Part shown: positions 24,426-35,165 of the stretch, one piece after another
Layout: the number at the start of each line of letters is the position of its first letter
Numbering within the stretch: position 1 is the first letter of the stretch
Made by a program: the position numbers and the translations under genes
Notes under the pieces: model-generated
The model's database searches: none
What the model was told of the DNA's origin: nothing
Seen by the model: only the letters and a program-made list of their open reading frames with translations
Assembly: GCA_036362985.1 (NCBI GenBank)
Contig: JAYGXS010000003.1
Location: forward strand, 66,921,075 to 66,985,074
From: Ligula intestinalis
Taxonomy: Eukaryota; Platyhelminthes; Cestoda; Diphyllobothriidea; Diphyllobothriidae
Reading direction: 5' to 3'
Length of the DNA: 64,000 bases

Positions 24426-24475
24426 TCGAGCTCGAAACGCTGTCGACAAACTTGGAAATGTGGAGATTTGTTCCG
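24426..24475 (+). repeat. Right direct repeat flanking the telomere-like array
   Basis: TCGAGCTCGAA, 'acaaacttgg' and 'aaatgtggaga' match the left flank at 24048-24102. Confidence 0.7.
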
Positions 24476-24479
24476 CCAC

Positions 24480-26125
24480 TACCCAGGAAACTCTTGTCTA
24501 GTGTTTGATCCTTGGCCGGCATCTCCACACGTGGCCTCACGAAATCTCCTCCACTTGTGACGTCCTAATTGGCACATTCAGGTGAAAACATAGTTTACTT
24601 GACCCAATTGTGAAAGCATAGTTGCCTTAGCCCAAAGTTCTTCAAGAAACATAACTGTAAAGTCTCGTGAAACAATGCTGAAATATATACCGATAACAGC
24701 CGTACTTTACTTTGCGCGTAATATAGAAGCATTTGGATCCCAACATGTCACAAAAGGATTATTTTCAAATCCATTTTAAATTCTCCCGCTTTATTCACTC
24801 GTTATTTGCATGAACAGGGTTCCCCTACATTCTAAGCCAAAGTTTACTTAGTAATGCATTTCGTTTTCTCTTTTCTAAAACAACCCATTATTTCTTAAAA
24901 TGTAATAGTATTGGGTAAACCACGATATTTCTCCGTTTTACTAAGGACGTTTGCTTTTCTGCTGTAAGACTTTGGGGGAGGTACCTTCGGTTGCTTTTGC
25001 GTAACATATATTTTTTTGTAAACATCCTTCAATATCACGAGTTACGGCACCTACTGTATCCAAATATACTGTAAGGGCTGTCACAAAAGTATTTTTTAAA
25101 CAGCTCGGAACTTCTGAGCCCTTTCATTCAGCACACATAGGCTCTTGTATCTTTAAATATGGCTGCGAATAAATGATAGGGTGGGCAAGTATTAGGGTTG
25201 AGGGCGCTGATATAGGGTCAGACGGCTTGGTCACTTCAAATAAAACCGGCGAAACTGGGAGCAGTCTCATGTGGAATGAGTTTCTTATGCTATAAAGTAC
25301 GACCAATCCAAACCTTAAAAAAAAGCATTATACTATGGAAGAATTCCAAATGATTTAAACATATCCCTTCCACAACCGGATATTTTGCTCGAATTTGTTT
25401 AGATGCAAGTGAAGCTAATTTGAAGGACTCGCAGTTATTTTCAGAAACAAGGCGAGGAAGTTGTGTGGTTATTCGTTAAACTTAAGGAAAGATTTACATT
25501 TATTGTTCTTTTTTATAGCTCTTTTTTACTTCTACGGAACTAATGAAACAAATTTGTATCAAGAAAATAAAGAAAGAAATTATATATCAATAAATTGCAA
25601 AGGAATTTTCTTTTTTTCATATCAATCAAATAATACTGATTTTATTAATTATCAGTAACTCATGTGCTTAAGAATGTTTATTGTCATGTCTTGGTTTTGG
25701 GTACATAAAGTAATGCCGGTTTGCCAGTGATAATCAGTATTTCCCAAACCGGCATGTTGCACGATTTCGTAGACATACTGTATGTTGGATACTAGCATTT
25801 AGAACAACATCTGCCTAAACCCATTTCATTCTTATAATTTCATCGTTAATGGAAGGGAATTTTTGTAGCCGTCAGGAGCAAAATACTGTTACAAAAAAGT
25901 TGCTTGCGTTTTCAGTGTGTGCTTGAGCAATAACCTTATGCAGCATGTGATAGAGGGCAAACCTCAAATAAGTTTTTGGATGTCCAACACTGATAATTTG
26001 TGAAAAATAAGCTTTTTGGTGAGCAATCGTATTAACCTACTACAAATGTTAACAGCTTATCACGTTAAGTCCTACAAGTTGATAAGGGACTGATCGTCGA
26101 ACCCTAGATGGCCTCTTAGCAAGTT
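24480..26125. other. AT-rich spacer
   Basis: No recognised gene. An S1/S2-like scrap ('gacccaattgtgaaa') lies near 24600. Confidence 0.4.
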
Positions 26126-26129
26126 AAAT

Positions 26130-26690
26130 GGCAAGATGTTCTGATGTGAAGAACAATTTTGTGGAGACAGACTGCTCCCAGACAAATACATATACGCGTT
26201 CATATAAACTAGCTTTGAAGTTACTTCATCTGACACCGATGTACTTTTAGCCGACTCTACACAACTTCAAAGTGAAACAACGCCGACTGCTTCAGAGCGC
26301 AACGTGTGAAAGCCATTTTGTCACTCATATGTGTGCGGACGAATGGAGGCTTCTACATGTGGTAACACTCTGTACAGATACGCCCACTTAAACGTGTGTC
26401 AATTATGATCTTTACTGCTGAACCCGAAAAAATCAGCCTCAGCAAGTGGTAAGAGAGAGAGAGGAGCTGACTGCCATTCATACGTGGGCAAGGGCAAGCT
26501 GAGTGGGATTTGCCGATCAGAAAAACTGTCTTACAGGCGCCTTTACCAAAAGTACATTCTGCAGAATAGCCACTTTGATGATCGTAGTATAGAGCTAGAG
26601 TGGGAATTTTTTTGTCCTTTGTGATAGATATCTCCGCATAGCCTGGACGTTCGGACGATGCGAAGGGAGTGCGTTGATGAGTACTTTTCA
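26130..26690 (+). mobile_element. Dispersed element X, plus-strand copy
   Basis: Homologue of 765-1237 in opposite orientation (see that entry). Relative to that copy it has an additional internal segment at about 26410-26520 and frame disruptions. A shared peptide of the type TQLQSETTPTASERN remains readable. It abuts the palindrome that starts at about 26800. Confidence 0.6.
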
Positions 26691-26799
26691 AAGTCCCAAA
26701 GACGAAAAAAGAAGGTAGATGTAGAGGAAATGTTAACTGATTGGAATAAGGGCAAATTGGGCGGGGATATAGCGTAGACAGCGGAATTGCACTCTTGTA

Positions 26800-27520
26800 A
26801 ATTGGAAACCAGGCACCCTAAGAAGTGGAATTGAAAAAAACGACGCTTTTTGGGACAACACAGTACAGTTACTCATCGTATTTTGGGGACAGGTTCCCCA
26901 GCTCGTCTTCAGACTAGAGAGAATGTGCCAAGAATAATTCAACTATCAAACATGTAGAATATAGCAATAGTAATGTTGAATGAGCGCTGATTGGTAGCCG
27001 TGGTTTGTGTCAGTCCGCATTGTTCGGCTATTGTCTCTTCCATTGTTTTTTTAAGATTTTTGTGCATTTAATCTAACTCTCTATATCGATTGATGCATGT
27101 ATTATCAGAGCACATGGGCTCAAAAAATTCTCGGCTATTTTTGGAGAGGCGAACTGGGGTGATGCGTGTTTTGTCCTTCCAAAAAAGGCCGAGAAAGTGT
27201 TGAGTTCATGCGCTCTGATAGTTCACGCATCAACCGATATTTAGGGATGGATGAAATGTACAAAAATCTGAAAGAACGATGGAAGAGAAAATAGCCGAAC
27301 AATATGGACTGACACAAACCAAATCTACCAATTAGCTCTCATTCCAGATGAATATTGCAATTTTTTGCATGTTTGTTAGTTTGATTGTTCGTGGCACATT
27401 TTCTTTAGCCTGAAGACGAGCTGGGCAACCAGTCCCGAAAACTAACAGAGTAAATTTTCCCCTGTTGTCTCAAAGAACGTCTGCTTTTCAAATTTCAGTC
27501 TTCTAGAAGGATGCGGTTTT
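26800..27520. repeat. Large inverted repeat (foldback), about 350-bp arms
   Basis: Left arm about 26800-27155 and right arm about 27170-27520, roughly 75-80% identical by eye when one is reversed. Anchors: 'cagctcgtcttcag' with 'ctgaagacgagctg', 'tttgtgtcagtcc' with 'ggactgacacaaa', and 'ttgttcggctatt' with 'aatagccgaacaa'. The centre is only about 15-25 bp. There is no conserved open frame. It may be a MITE-like or foldback transposon. Target duplications were not identified. Confidence 0.8.
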
Positions 27521-27886
27521 GGTGTGTTTCTTCTCAAGAAGTTTTTCATAGAAGGGTTTTATACAGCCCTACAGTGAGAGCAGTGATCAGCCCGCATTTT
27601 GAGAACAAGCATGGATTAGATTTATCATTATTTTTTTACTGACCGGAACGCAATGGGATCATGTGTAGAGTTGGATTGGCCGATCCACCAGGTGAACTTC
27701 TCAATGCAAGGGCCTTCGAGTAAAGAAATTGTATGTGAATTTACCCAGCACATAGGATAAAAACAGTGACGTGATCAATAAGGCACTTCAAGGCACTGTT
27801 GTGTGTTCTGGCTGTTTCTCTACCCCCGCTCAAGAGAATGTCCATTTGTATGCTGGATATATAAATTAAAAATGCATAGTTATTAA

Positions 27887-28348
27887 AACATCGCGTTCAT
27901 CATCTCCCAAAGGAAAGTAAGAAGACGAGAAGGCAGGTTCATGGACTAGATTAAAGTTGAACTGACGTTTCGAAAACCTTCTCGCTTCCATCGTCAGAGT
28001 GTTGTGGTACTTGAGTCTGCTGGTCTTGAGTTAGTCCGCCTTGCCGTCTGCCTCAACATATATCGGTGTTGAACGTGTGAACATAGACCTGCCCGTTCGT
28101 TTGTGACCCCTCCGGGAGACCAAATGCAGTCGACAACGAACGGGTAAGTCATAGTTCACACGTCCCACACCGATATATGTTGAAGCAGACGGCAAGGCGG
28201 ACTAACTCAAGACCACCAGACTCAATTACCACAAAACTCTGACGATGGAAGCGAGAAGGTTTTCGAAACGTCAGTTCAATCATTATTTAGTCCATGAACT
28301 CGCCCCCTCTTCTTTTTTCTTTCATTTGGGAGATGATGAATGCGATAA
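27887..28348. mobile_element. Palindrome of two PLE terminal segments
   Basis: Arms 27887-28118 and about 28122-28348 are inverted copies at roughly 85-90% identity by eye. Each arm carries the type 2 hammerhead-like block (minus 27962-27997, plus 28239-28274) and the outer string 'catcatctccca', which resembles the 'tttgggggatgctgaaaacg' end of the 16.7-kb PLE tail. Thus two PLE tails point away from each other with no coding region between them. PLEs are known to carry LTR-like terminal repeats in direct or inverted arrangement, and this looks like such a pair without its body. Confidence 0.7.
28239..28274 (+). ncRNA. Hammerhead-like core (type 2)
   Basis: CTGACGA, then a 6-bp wobble-containing stem II (GGAAGC with GTTTTC, loop GAGAAG), then GAAAC and GTCAG. 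Stem III can form only 2 bp and stem I is weak. The minus-strand twin is at 27962-27997. Confidence 0.45.
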
Positions 28349-28349
28349 C

Positions 28350-29140
28350 ATTTCTGGACCCCGAATCTTTCGGCATTTATTAAAATAAATACACATTTGG
28401 CAGAAATCCATGTCGAATTCTACCAGCCAACGTTCGTATTCGTAAAGTAATTGGTATTTTTTGTTTATTTGCACAGTGCTCAAATGAGTGGGCACATGCT
28501 TCGGCAAATCGAATGTGAAAAAGTGTCATTTTTTCTATAGTTGCTGGAGTAGTTGGTATCATGCTAAAGATAAACCTGCTGTGCATTTGCTTTTAAGATA
28601 GAAGGATGACCACTTGATCCCAATATTGGACAAGGTAGTTGTTAAGGAATATCAAAGCATCACATAATTCCTGCCGTCTGAAATAAACAAAAAATTGTTA
28701 TGTAGAAAAAAGTTCACTTGCATTTAGAAATATCAAATAAAAACAGCAATTTAGTTTGCATGAAACATGTTCTTACAAATACAGAAAAGCAAGTTTAATG
28801 ATACCATCGACAAAGAAGACACATAGGTGCTTCGTTACAACAGAAATATAGTATTAATTAAGTAGCTTTTTGCTAGTTGTAGCGTCTGATTCCTGTCAAA
28901 ATAACTGGTTCAATGGATATTCAATCTCTAGATATGAAAAGAAACACTTCTGTTTTACCGCTGTTCCCGCAAAACAGAACTTTTAGGTTTTTGACCTACT
29001 TAAGTGATATGATTCAACTATTCTTTAACATTTTTACAAACAAAATATACCGTGTTTTGTTGCAAGATAGTCGCATCATGCCAGGAAAATTCGTCTACCG
29101 GATTGCTTGGTTAAACTTTTGTTAAATCTACCCTCCTTCA
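28350..29140. other. AT-rich spacer
   Basis: No gene or repeat partner recognised; several 60-70 codon frames without motifs. Confidence 0.35.
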
Positions 29141-29155
29141 TATTATTCCACTTGC

Positions 29156-29215
29156 CTGATGATCAATAATTGAAAACGTTAGTTCACCTTAGTTGACTTC
29201 CTGAAATTACATTTT
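29156..29215 (+). ncRNA. Hammerhead-like core (type 3)
   Basis: CTGATGA (29156-29162), 'tcaataatt', GAAA (29172-29175), 'acgttagtt', then 'gacttcctgaa'. Related to 9960-10015 and to the minus strand of about 30018-30078. A 3-bp stem III is possible. Stem I is not convincing. Confidence 0.4.
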
Positions 29216-29221
29216 CTCACG

Positions 29222-29660
29222 AGCTAACACTTGCCCAAATGTTAAATAGTACTTAATAGCATATCAAGTAGCTATTGCTCTGTTTTATCCGTTAGGTTTA
29301 GACTGATGACAGAACGTCATCCACACTGGCTGAAGGTGAGACTGGGGGCAGATTTTCAAACTGCTTTCCAAAGAACATTACAGGTTTCATTCGATATGAA
29401 TGATCGTAATATATGTACCGATAAATTGAACCTTTACTTGCACTACTGTTGTGTGCGCGCAACTACATGAAACCCTGAGTACTGCGAATACCTATTGCTT
29501 CAAAAACAGAACGTTTTTGCTCTTTTCCGCGTTTTTATTTTAAATGCCAGATAACCTGAAATGGATAATTTAAATGCCTTTGTCTTCGCGGCTTATACTT
29601 TGCTATAACACGTCATTCCTTGCAGAAGCAGTTCCCAGGCGTACTTTTACATGTGCATGT
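29222..29660 (+). repeat. Direct repeat D, copy 1
   Basis: Aligns with 30917-31350: 'taacacttgc', 'actgatga' plus 'agaacgtcatcc', 'cactggctgaag', 'tttacttgcac', 'gcttcaaaaac', 'tttgcggct' type blocks. No coding frame is conserved. Confidence 0.7.
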
Positions 29661-29759
29661 AAAGTGCATTTTTAGAAAAAATTAAATTTCGTATTTATGA
29701 AAATTCCCATTCAAAAGTTCAGAAGATAAATTGGCGAGCACACCTTTGTGGCCGAAAAA

Positions 29760-30080
29760 ATTTTCATCAGTCGACTACATATATCAATCACAATTAACTA
29801 AATAACCTACGTGGGTTGGTAGAAAAAATAGTATGGTTGTCAGGGGAGGTGGAGGGGGGGAGTATTTAGGGTCGAAATTCTGATCAGCCTTAGGGGGTCT
29901 GGCAGTCAAGAAATGTCAGAAGCTGTGGGTTGACAACCCTCCCCCCTCCCCACAAATCCTGACAACTGCACCACTTTTTCTATCAAACCGCACGATTTAT
30001 TGAGTTAAGTACGCTGATACCCATGTGAGAATTCAGGAAGTCAAGTAAGGCAAACGAACGTTTTCGATTATTCATCATTT
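29760..30080. repeat. G-rich/C-rich foldback
   Basis: 'ggttgtcagggg' at 29836 pairs with 'cctgacaact' at 29959, and a 'gaggggggg' run at about 29850 pairs with 'cctcccccctcccc' at about 29938. Weaker symmetry extends through 'gtagaaaaa' with 'tttttctat'. The right arm ends in a minus-strand type 3 hammerhead-like block. Confidence 0.55.
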
Positions 30081-30189
30081 GGAAAGTACAATAATGTCAG
30101 AGAGGGTAGATTTGACAAAAGTTTAAGCAAAAAGTCACTATTTTTTTTAGGGGAGAGGGGGAAAGATGTTTATCGCAGGGGTTTAAGTG

Positions 30190-30530
30190 AGTTAAACTCT
30201 AGCAAATGCGATCTTCAGACCATGGTTACTTAGTAGAGAATAAGTCAGCGAAGGCCAGAGTAGTAGGAACAGTATATTGTGTACACAGAGGAGCAAAGAA
30301 TAGATCGACAGAGATTTGACTTGGAGAGCATAGGACCAGCTAGGAGGCAAGCCGGGTCCAATTGGGGTCATAGCAGCAGGCATACAAGCGGCAGAGAGGA
30401 CTGACATTGGCTGGTTCTCTTGAAGGTTATTTGCCGAACAGACTGCATCGACCAAGGCGCGTCTGTGATTGGCTGTTGCTGAGACCGCCTTCAGTGCAGA
30501 CGCACTTGTTAAGAGCGGTGGGTTTTAGGG
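30190..30530 (+). repeat. Dispersed repeat F, copy 3
   Basis: Aligns with 15052-15330 at its left end and with 12090-12420 at its right end, joining the two partial copies into one family. An 87-codon minus-strand frame crosses it without recognisable motif. Confidence 0.5.
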
Positions 30531-30916
30531 CATGCTTGCTTATGAGAAGTGAGTCACCACACGTAAAGGAACCAAAATGTCAGACTTATGTCCTAATAAG
30601 GGACCGTTGAATAAAATACAGCGACGGCACACTTCTTTCGCCGTCGTGAGACGGTGGCAGCTCGCGTCCTGATACTTTCCACGAAGACGCGAGACACAAA
30701 TGACGGGCGATATGTAATAATTGTCGGAACTTCTTATCCCTCCCCTTCTTCTCTCTGGTCCCTAATTACGATTAGAATTCGACCCTTTTATCCCTTTGCA
30801 CCTCTTCTCCCATTCCCCCCGAAATGCTACGGATTAGTTGCTCAAACATTTGTTTATTCCACCCTTCCCTCCTCAGATTATTGTTCGGCTTACCTGGCCT
30901 CCTTAAGTTAATACTG

Positions 30917-31350
30917 CTCACTTGTTAACACTTGCAAAAATGTTAAACAGTACTTAGTAGCGTATCAGGTAGTAATAGCTCTGTTCTGTCCTTTAGGTTT
31001 GGACTGATGATAGAACGTCATCCGCACTGGCTGAAGATTAGATTGTGGGGAGACCTTCCGAAACTCTTTCAGTCCATATGGCTGATCCTAATATATAAAA
31101 CAATAAACTAAAACTTTACTTGCACGTCTGCTGTTTGTGCGTTAATACCTGAGACCTTTACCACCGCCAATAACTTTGCTTCAAAAACGAAGTGACATCG
31201 CGTTTATCCACGCTTTAATTATAATTTTCAGATGACGTGAAGTTGAAAACTTTGATGCCCTTTGCCTTTGCGGCTAATAGTTCTTCCCGATAACATGCCA
31301 TTCGTTTCTGAAACAGTTGACAGTTGGAGTACTTTCACACGTGTTTGTTG
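30917..31350 (+). repeat. Direct repeat D, copy 2
   Basis: Second copy of the repeat at 29222-29660, about 200 bp upstream of repeat E and the PLE body. It may be part of a PLE leader. Confidence 0.65.
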
Positions 31351-31552
31351 CCATCTAGACGATAACTGTGTACTTTTTGTCAGCATCTGGTGACAGTAAA
31401 GGCTCAGTTGCTGTACTCTGACCTTTATTCTAACCTGTGATCACGTGCTTTTACATCATGTACGAAAGCAACTATAGGCTTCAAGCCCCACCAACTGTGC
31501 TACTCGGGAATCTCTGCTAAGTGTTAAAGGGAGCTTCTTTTTGGGCGGAATG

Positions 31553-31835
31553 GACTTTCGCGGCGGCGTCCACGTCAGACTTCCTTACTTTCGACACACC
31601 GCCTTCCAAAGGGGCTAAGGGAGTAAAGCCGATTGGGTGTTTGCGTTTGTAGCGGCCGACAGATCCGAATATGAGTTTATACGTGCCAGGAGGAACCTGA
31701 TCCTAAACTGTACGCGAAGAGAGAACTTCAATGAGTTGGAAAGGACTATCTCGGAACTGGTAATGCTATTAAAGGTAGCTTTAATACTCCGGAAGAGATC
31801 CAGCTTGTTGGTTTTCCAAGAAGGTAACAAAAAAT
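31553..31835 (+). repeat. Repeat E copy 1, upstream of the PLE RT
   Basis: Begins 'ctttcgcggcggcgtccacg'. Related copies are at 36712-36880 and at 39427-39530 plus 40141-40240. A 66-codon frame at 31637-31837 (RARRNLILN, ELERTISEL) is partly preserved in spirit at 40.2 kb, so E may be the 5' coding or leader part of this PLE lineage. That link is an inference from position. Confidence 0.5.
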
Positions 31836-31851
31836 AATTTGCACAGTTTAC

Positions 31852-32538
31852 ATGCGCAATTCACCATATCACGCGATAGCAAAATGGTTGGCGGCGAAAC
31901 TCAAGCCTTTGCAGCATCAACTGGCACCACGGAGCTATCGAGACATGTTTGAATTTGTCGATGATATCAAAGATGTGAACTTAAACGGCATGAGAATGTT
32001 CTCCCTAGACGTCTCCTCGCTGTTTACAAACGTCCCGGTTACCGAGACAGTCGAATACATCTGCGAATTCCTATTGACAAATCAACTAGAAATAGGAATA
32101 CCGACGAATGCACTAAAGGAACTACTACTGAAGTGCACACTGAACGTGCAGTTCCTTTTTGACGGCCAAATATACAGACAAATAGATGGCGTTGCCATGG
32201 GCTCGCCTCTGGGACCACTTTTGGCTGACATATTCATGGGAAAGCTACAAAAACATCAACTTAGCGATCAGATCCACAAGTTAAAGCACTACGGTCACTA
32301 CGTGGATGATATCTTCGGGATTGCCACAAATGAAACCGATAGAGAAGCGCTCTTAAGCGCGGTCAATCAAGCTCATCCTTCCATAAAGTTCACGTTGGAG
32401 ATGGAAACAGCAGGTTATCTCCCCTTCTTGGACGTCCTCCTTAGTCGTAGACCCGACGGTAGCGTCCGAAGGAGTGTGTATAGAAAGAAAACCTGGTCTG
32501 GACAATATAGGAACCTTAACAGTTTCGTACCTCTTTAA
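31852..32538 (+). pseudogene. PLE reverse transcriptase, 5'-truncated
   Basis: RNA-directed DNA polymerase of a Penelope-like element. Over 228 residues: motif A FSLDVSSLFTNVP at residues 50-62 (catalytic D53); motif B GVAMGSPLGPLLADIFM at 113-129; motif C YVDD at 150-153 (the catalytic aspartates); LPFLDVLL at 190-197; then the YRKKTWSGQY block at 210-219. These are diagnostic for PLE RTs of animals. The fingers N-terminal to the YHAIAKWLAAKL block are missing. The frame ends at TAA 32536. The expected continuation (QKRNLVRCLT) is still readable past the stop, then shifts frame around 32560-32577 (SEDAIQEELKKIQDLL) and leads into the endonuclease frame. All catalytic residues are intact, so decay is recent relative to other copies. 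Confidence 0.92.
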
Positions 32539-32663
32539 CAAAAGCGAAATCTAGTTCGCTGCTTAACGCAAAGAGCTCTGAAGACGCTATTCAAGAGGAA
32601 CTCAAGAAAATCCAGGACTTACTCCGTGAGAAGGGATTTCCTGAGTAATTCATTACCACGAAT

Positions 32664-33176
32664 ATGGCATCTAAAGAAATGAAACCCACAACACTCACTG
32701 TGGAGAAGAAAACATTATTTCTCAAAGTGCCCTTTCGAGGAGACGCGACAGGTGAACTCCTGAAAAGACGCCTTGAGGGTGCCGTGTCACGAACTTTCCC
32801 AGCAGCGAGAGTTCGGGTACTATTCTCAACTAAGCCAGTCTTCCATGGGGAAGGTAAGGATAGGTTACCGACTCAGACCACCTCCATGTGTATCTACTCC
32901 TTTGCTTGCTCCTGTGGAGCAAGTTATATTGGTCGCACGAGTCGGCGCCTATCCAAAAGAATAAAGGAACACCTCCCACAATGGCTAAGGAAGGGTGATT
33001 TCAATACCACCAGAACCATCAACAGCTCTATTCTAGCGCACATGGTGGATTCCGGACATCAGGTGGACCCCAACGAAGCCTTCAGGGTGATCTACAAGGT
33101 CCCACCAAGCTACCCTAAGTCACTGGGCCTGCGACTGTTGGCAACAGCAGAAGCAACTGCTATCCGGTTGAGGTAG
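32664..33176 (+). pseudogene. PLE GIY-YIG endonuclease (lineage 2), 170-codon frame
   Basis: Endonuclease half of the same PLE. It has KVPFRGD at 21-27, then SRTFPAARVRVLFSTKPVF at 42-60. The GIY-YIG core is CIYSFACSCGASYIGRTSRR at 76-95, with the CxC-spaced cysteines typical of PLE endonucleases, followed by KEHLP. The C-terminal LLATAEATAIRLR (158-170) carries the expected acidic residue. The frame continues that of the linker after the RT and is separated from it by the TAA at 32646-32648. This domain is itself uninterrupted. The ATG at 32664 is probably only an internal Met of what was one polyprotein. A close relative is at 53.8-54.4 kb. Confidence 0.92.
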
Positions 33177-33432
33177 CCAATTTTGTGCACGCAGAAGAAC
33201 CTGCTGCAAGCCCCAAGCTTAGCATGGCCAACGGCCACCTAGCTACCGGCATTTCCCCAAGCCTCTTCTCTCCTCTTCCACCACCACCCCCCCCTTCTCC
33301 CTAATTACCGCTTAATTAGCCGCTTGTTACTACCCCACCCCATACTCTATCCCCCGGACTAATTTGCCTGTAACGTTGAACGTAATTTGCCTACAATTTT
33401 ACCTTTTACGCTTTACCCCCTCCCATATAAAT

Positions 33433-33483
33433 GTAATGGCCTGATGAGAATTTATTGAAAGTATGCGTATGCTCGCCAATTAC
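33433..33483 (+). ncRNA. Type I hammerhead ribozyme in PLE tail
   Basis: Core boxes CTGATGA (33441-33447) and GAAA (33457-33460) are both intact. Stem I pairs GTAATGGC (33433-33440) with 33475-33483 in 8 bp with one bulged A. Stem III pairs GTAT (33461-33464) with ATGC (33469-33472) around a GCGT loop, plus the A33460-T33473 pair. The cleavage-site triplet is C-T-C with the cut after C33474. Stem II is weak: a G-T wobble and one A-T pair around a 5-nt loop. The third copy has C in place of the wobble T, giving G-C, so the ancestor probably had a better stem II. Hammerheads in PLEs are established; the catalytic state of this one is inferred. Confidence 0.8.
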
Positions 33484-33499
33484 TCTTCGGATTTATATA

Positions 33500-34480
33500 G
33501 AATAATAAATGCCACAGACCGTGTTCAGGATTTTATCGATTCCTCATTTCTACCTTCCATTCTTGTTTAAAATTATGCATTCCCGCCGTCGTGGTACGGC
33601 CTCGGCACAACAGCCGACGAGTGACCAAAGGCCCAGTGATTCTGTTCCATTGCAGAAGAGCCGGATTGTATCTTCTAATTTTAGTAATTGTTTTTCTTCT
33701 CGGTGCACTATTTCTGTTCTTTTTGATCTGCTTCACGCATGGGTTAAGTGTCGTCCCCAGGTTGGTCTAGACGAGTTAATCTTACCTCAGTCTTGACACT
33801 TTAGTTCGATGGAGCCTTTTTCCCATTACCTGTCTAGACATCTGTCTCTGCTGGTAGGGGCGATTCCAAATGAAAAGAACATCAAAATAAGCCAACAATT
33901 TGGAATAAAAACAGTTATTTCTGATTGCCCATATCTTTTTGTTGCATCCCTTCATAAGTGTGGAGTTTTAAAATGATAAAAACCGGGTGCTTTTGGCATT
34001 AGGTTTTTGCAGATTTTTGTCTTTTTACATGATTCCCCTTCTTCAGATTTTTCCAGCTGCACCACTGAAGTCATTGATGTTAATAAACCCAGATCTAGTC
34101 TTCTTGTTCTCCTATAAAACTGCTTAGACGGCCTTATATTTTGATGAAGTGCTTTGGTGCATCGCAAAATGAGAGAGGGTGGCTTATTACCGAGTATCCG
34201 TTGGCGTTGTTAATTTTTAATAACACAAGAGTTATATCCAATCTCGGCTTTCTTACTTGAACAATTCATAGCTACTGGCAGAAGCATGTGGCCGTAATTG
34301 ACTAGTGAAAATACTGGTCAGTACAAGTACGTTGCTTCGTTCTCAATGCCTATTGACATTTGCGGCTACATGGCAGCGTTCAGTAGTAACAATCGCTGCC
34401 AGTTGAAAGTACTAAGGGCATGTTGTGTGTTCGTAGAAACGAATAGTTGCTTTGAAATTGTTAGATTTTCCTTTTTGTCA
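33500..34480. other. Spacer
   Basis: A 95-codon plus frame (33509-33796) and others show no recognisable domain. No repeats detected. Confidence 0.35.
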
Positions 34481-34600
34481 AAGGTAGTTAAGGTAGTGCA
34501 CATCATACACACATAGCCCTAGAATTTGGTCCTACGAAAACGCTGGTTATGGGGGTTTTATGCGTAAGGGAAATAGGATAGGCAGTGAAGGTATTTTGTA
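34481..34600 (+). repeat. Repeat R, short 5' fragment
   Basis: 'tcctacgaaa' then 'ggttatggg', 'aggcagtg' and 'gtagaagg' parallel 38250-38370 and 39590-39680. The fragment stops before the T-rich part of R. Confidence 0.4.
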
Positions 34601-34604
34601 GAAG

Positions 34605-35150
34605 GAAGTGTAAAGTGGGAAACTGTCGTTAGATTTGTTCCGCATGTAAAGTAAACGTTTGAATTTGGAACGTTAATTAGTCATGCATTCAGTTGGTTTG
34701 GAAAACACTGTTTTATTTTTCCAGCTGTTGAAGGAGTCCAGGAGTTCGCTGTGAAAGATAATAATAATAAGGTCAACACAAAAGTGGCATTCCCGTAAGG
34801 TAGTTGGAAATAAAGGCCCAATAACGCAGGCCTGGAAGTAACTGCACGGGACACTGCAGATCGATATATCGATTAAATAACTTATCTTCTGAAATACAGG
34901 GTAAAACAATGATGGGCTCGTTTGGCTTCTGTGTGAGCAAGTATCGTGCCGATTGCAATGTAAAATTTTAGGCGATCGACTGCTTTAAATATTCGGTAGC
35001 TCGCAAAATAAGCCTATTTGAGTGATCGATGAACATTTAAATTTTTGGAAGCATCTGGATTTCAAACATTTGACTATATTCTTAATGAAATGAAATTATT
35101 AAATTCGTTGTCAATATGTTAGCGGTAGCAGCAACTCTGAATTATTAACA
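34605..35150. other. AT-rich spacer
   Basis: No gene or repeat recognised. Confidence 0.35.
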
Positions 35151-35165
35151 GCAGTTCGGTCTGAT

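Larger units (their letters stand above)
31553..33495 (+). mobile_element. Best-preserved Penelope-like element (lineage 2)
   Basis: In order: repeat E leader, RT frame (31852-32538), a short broken linker, GIY-YIG endonuclease frame (32664-33176), a C-rich untranslated tail and a hammerhead ribozyme (33433-33483). This is the canonical PLE order. It is inactive as assembled because of an in-frame stop (32536), a frame change at about 32560-32577 and a second stop (32646). Its tail recurs at 9386-9595 and in decayed form at 54530-54700. Confidence 0.85.
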
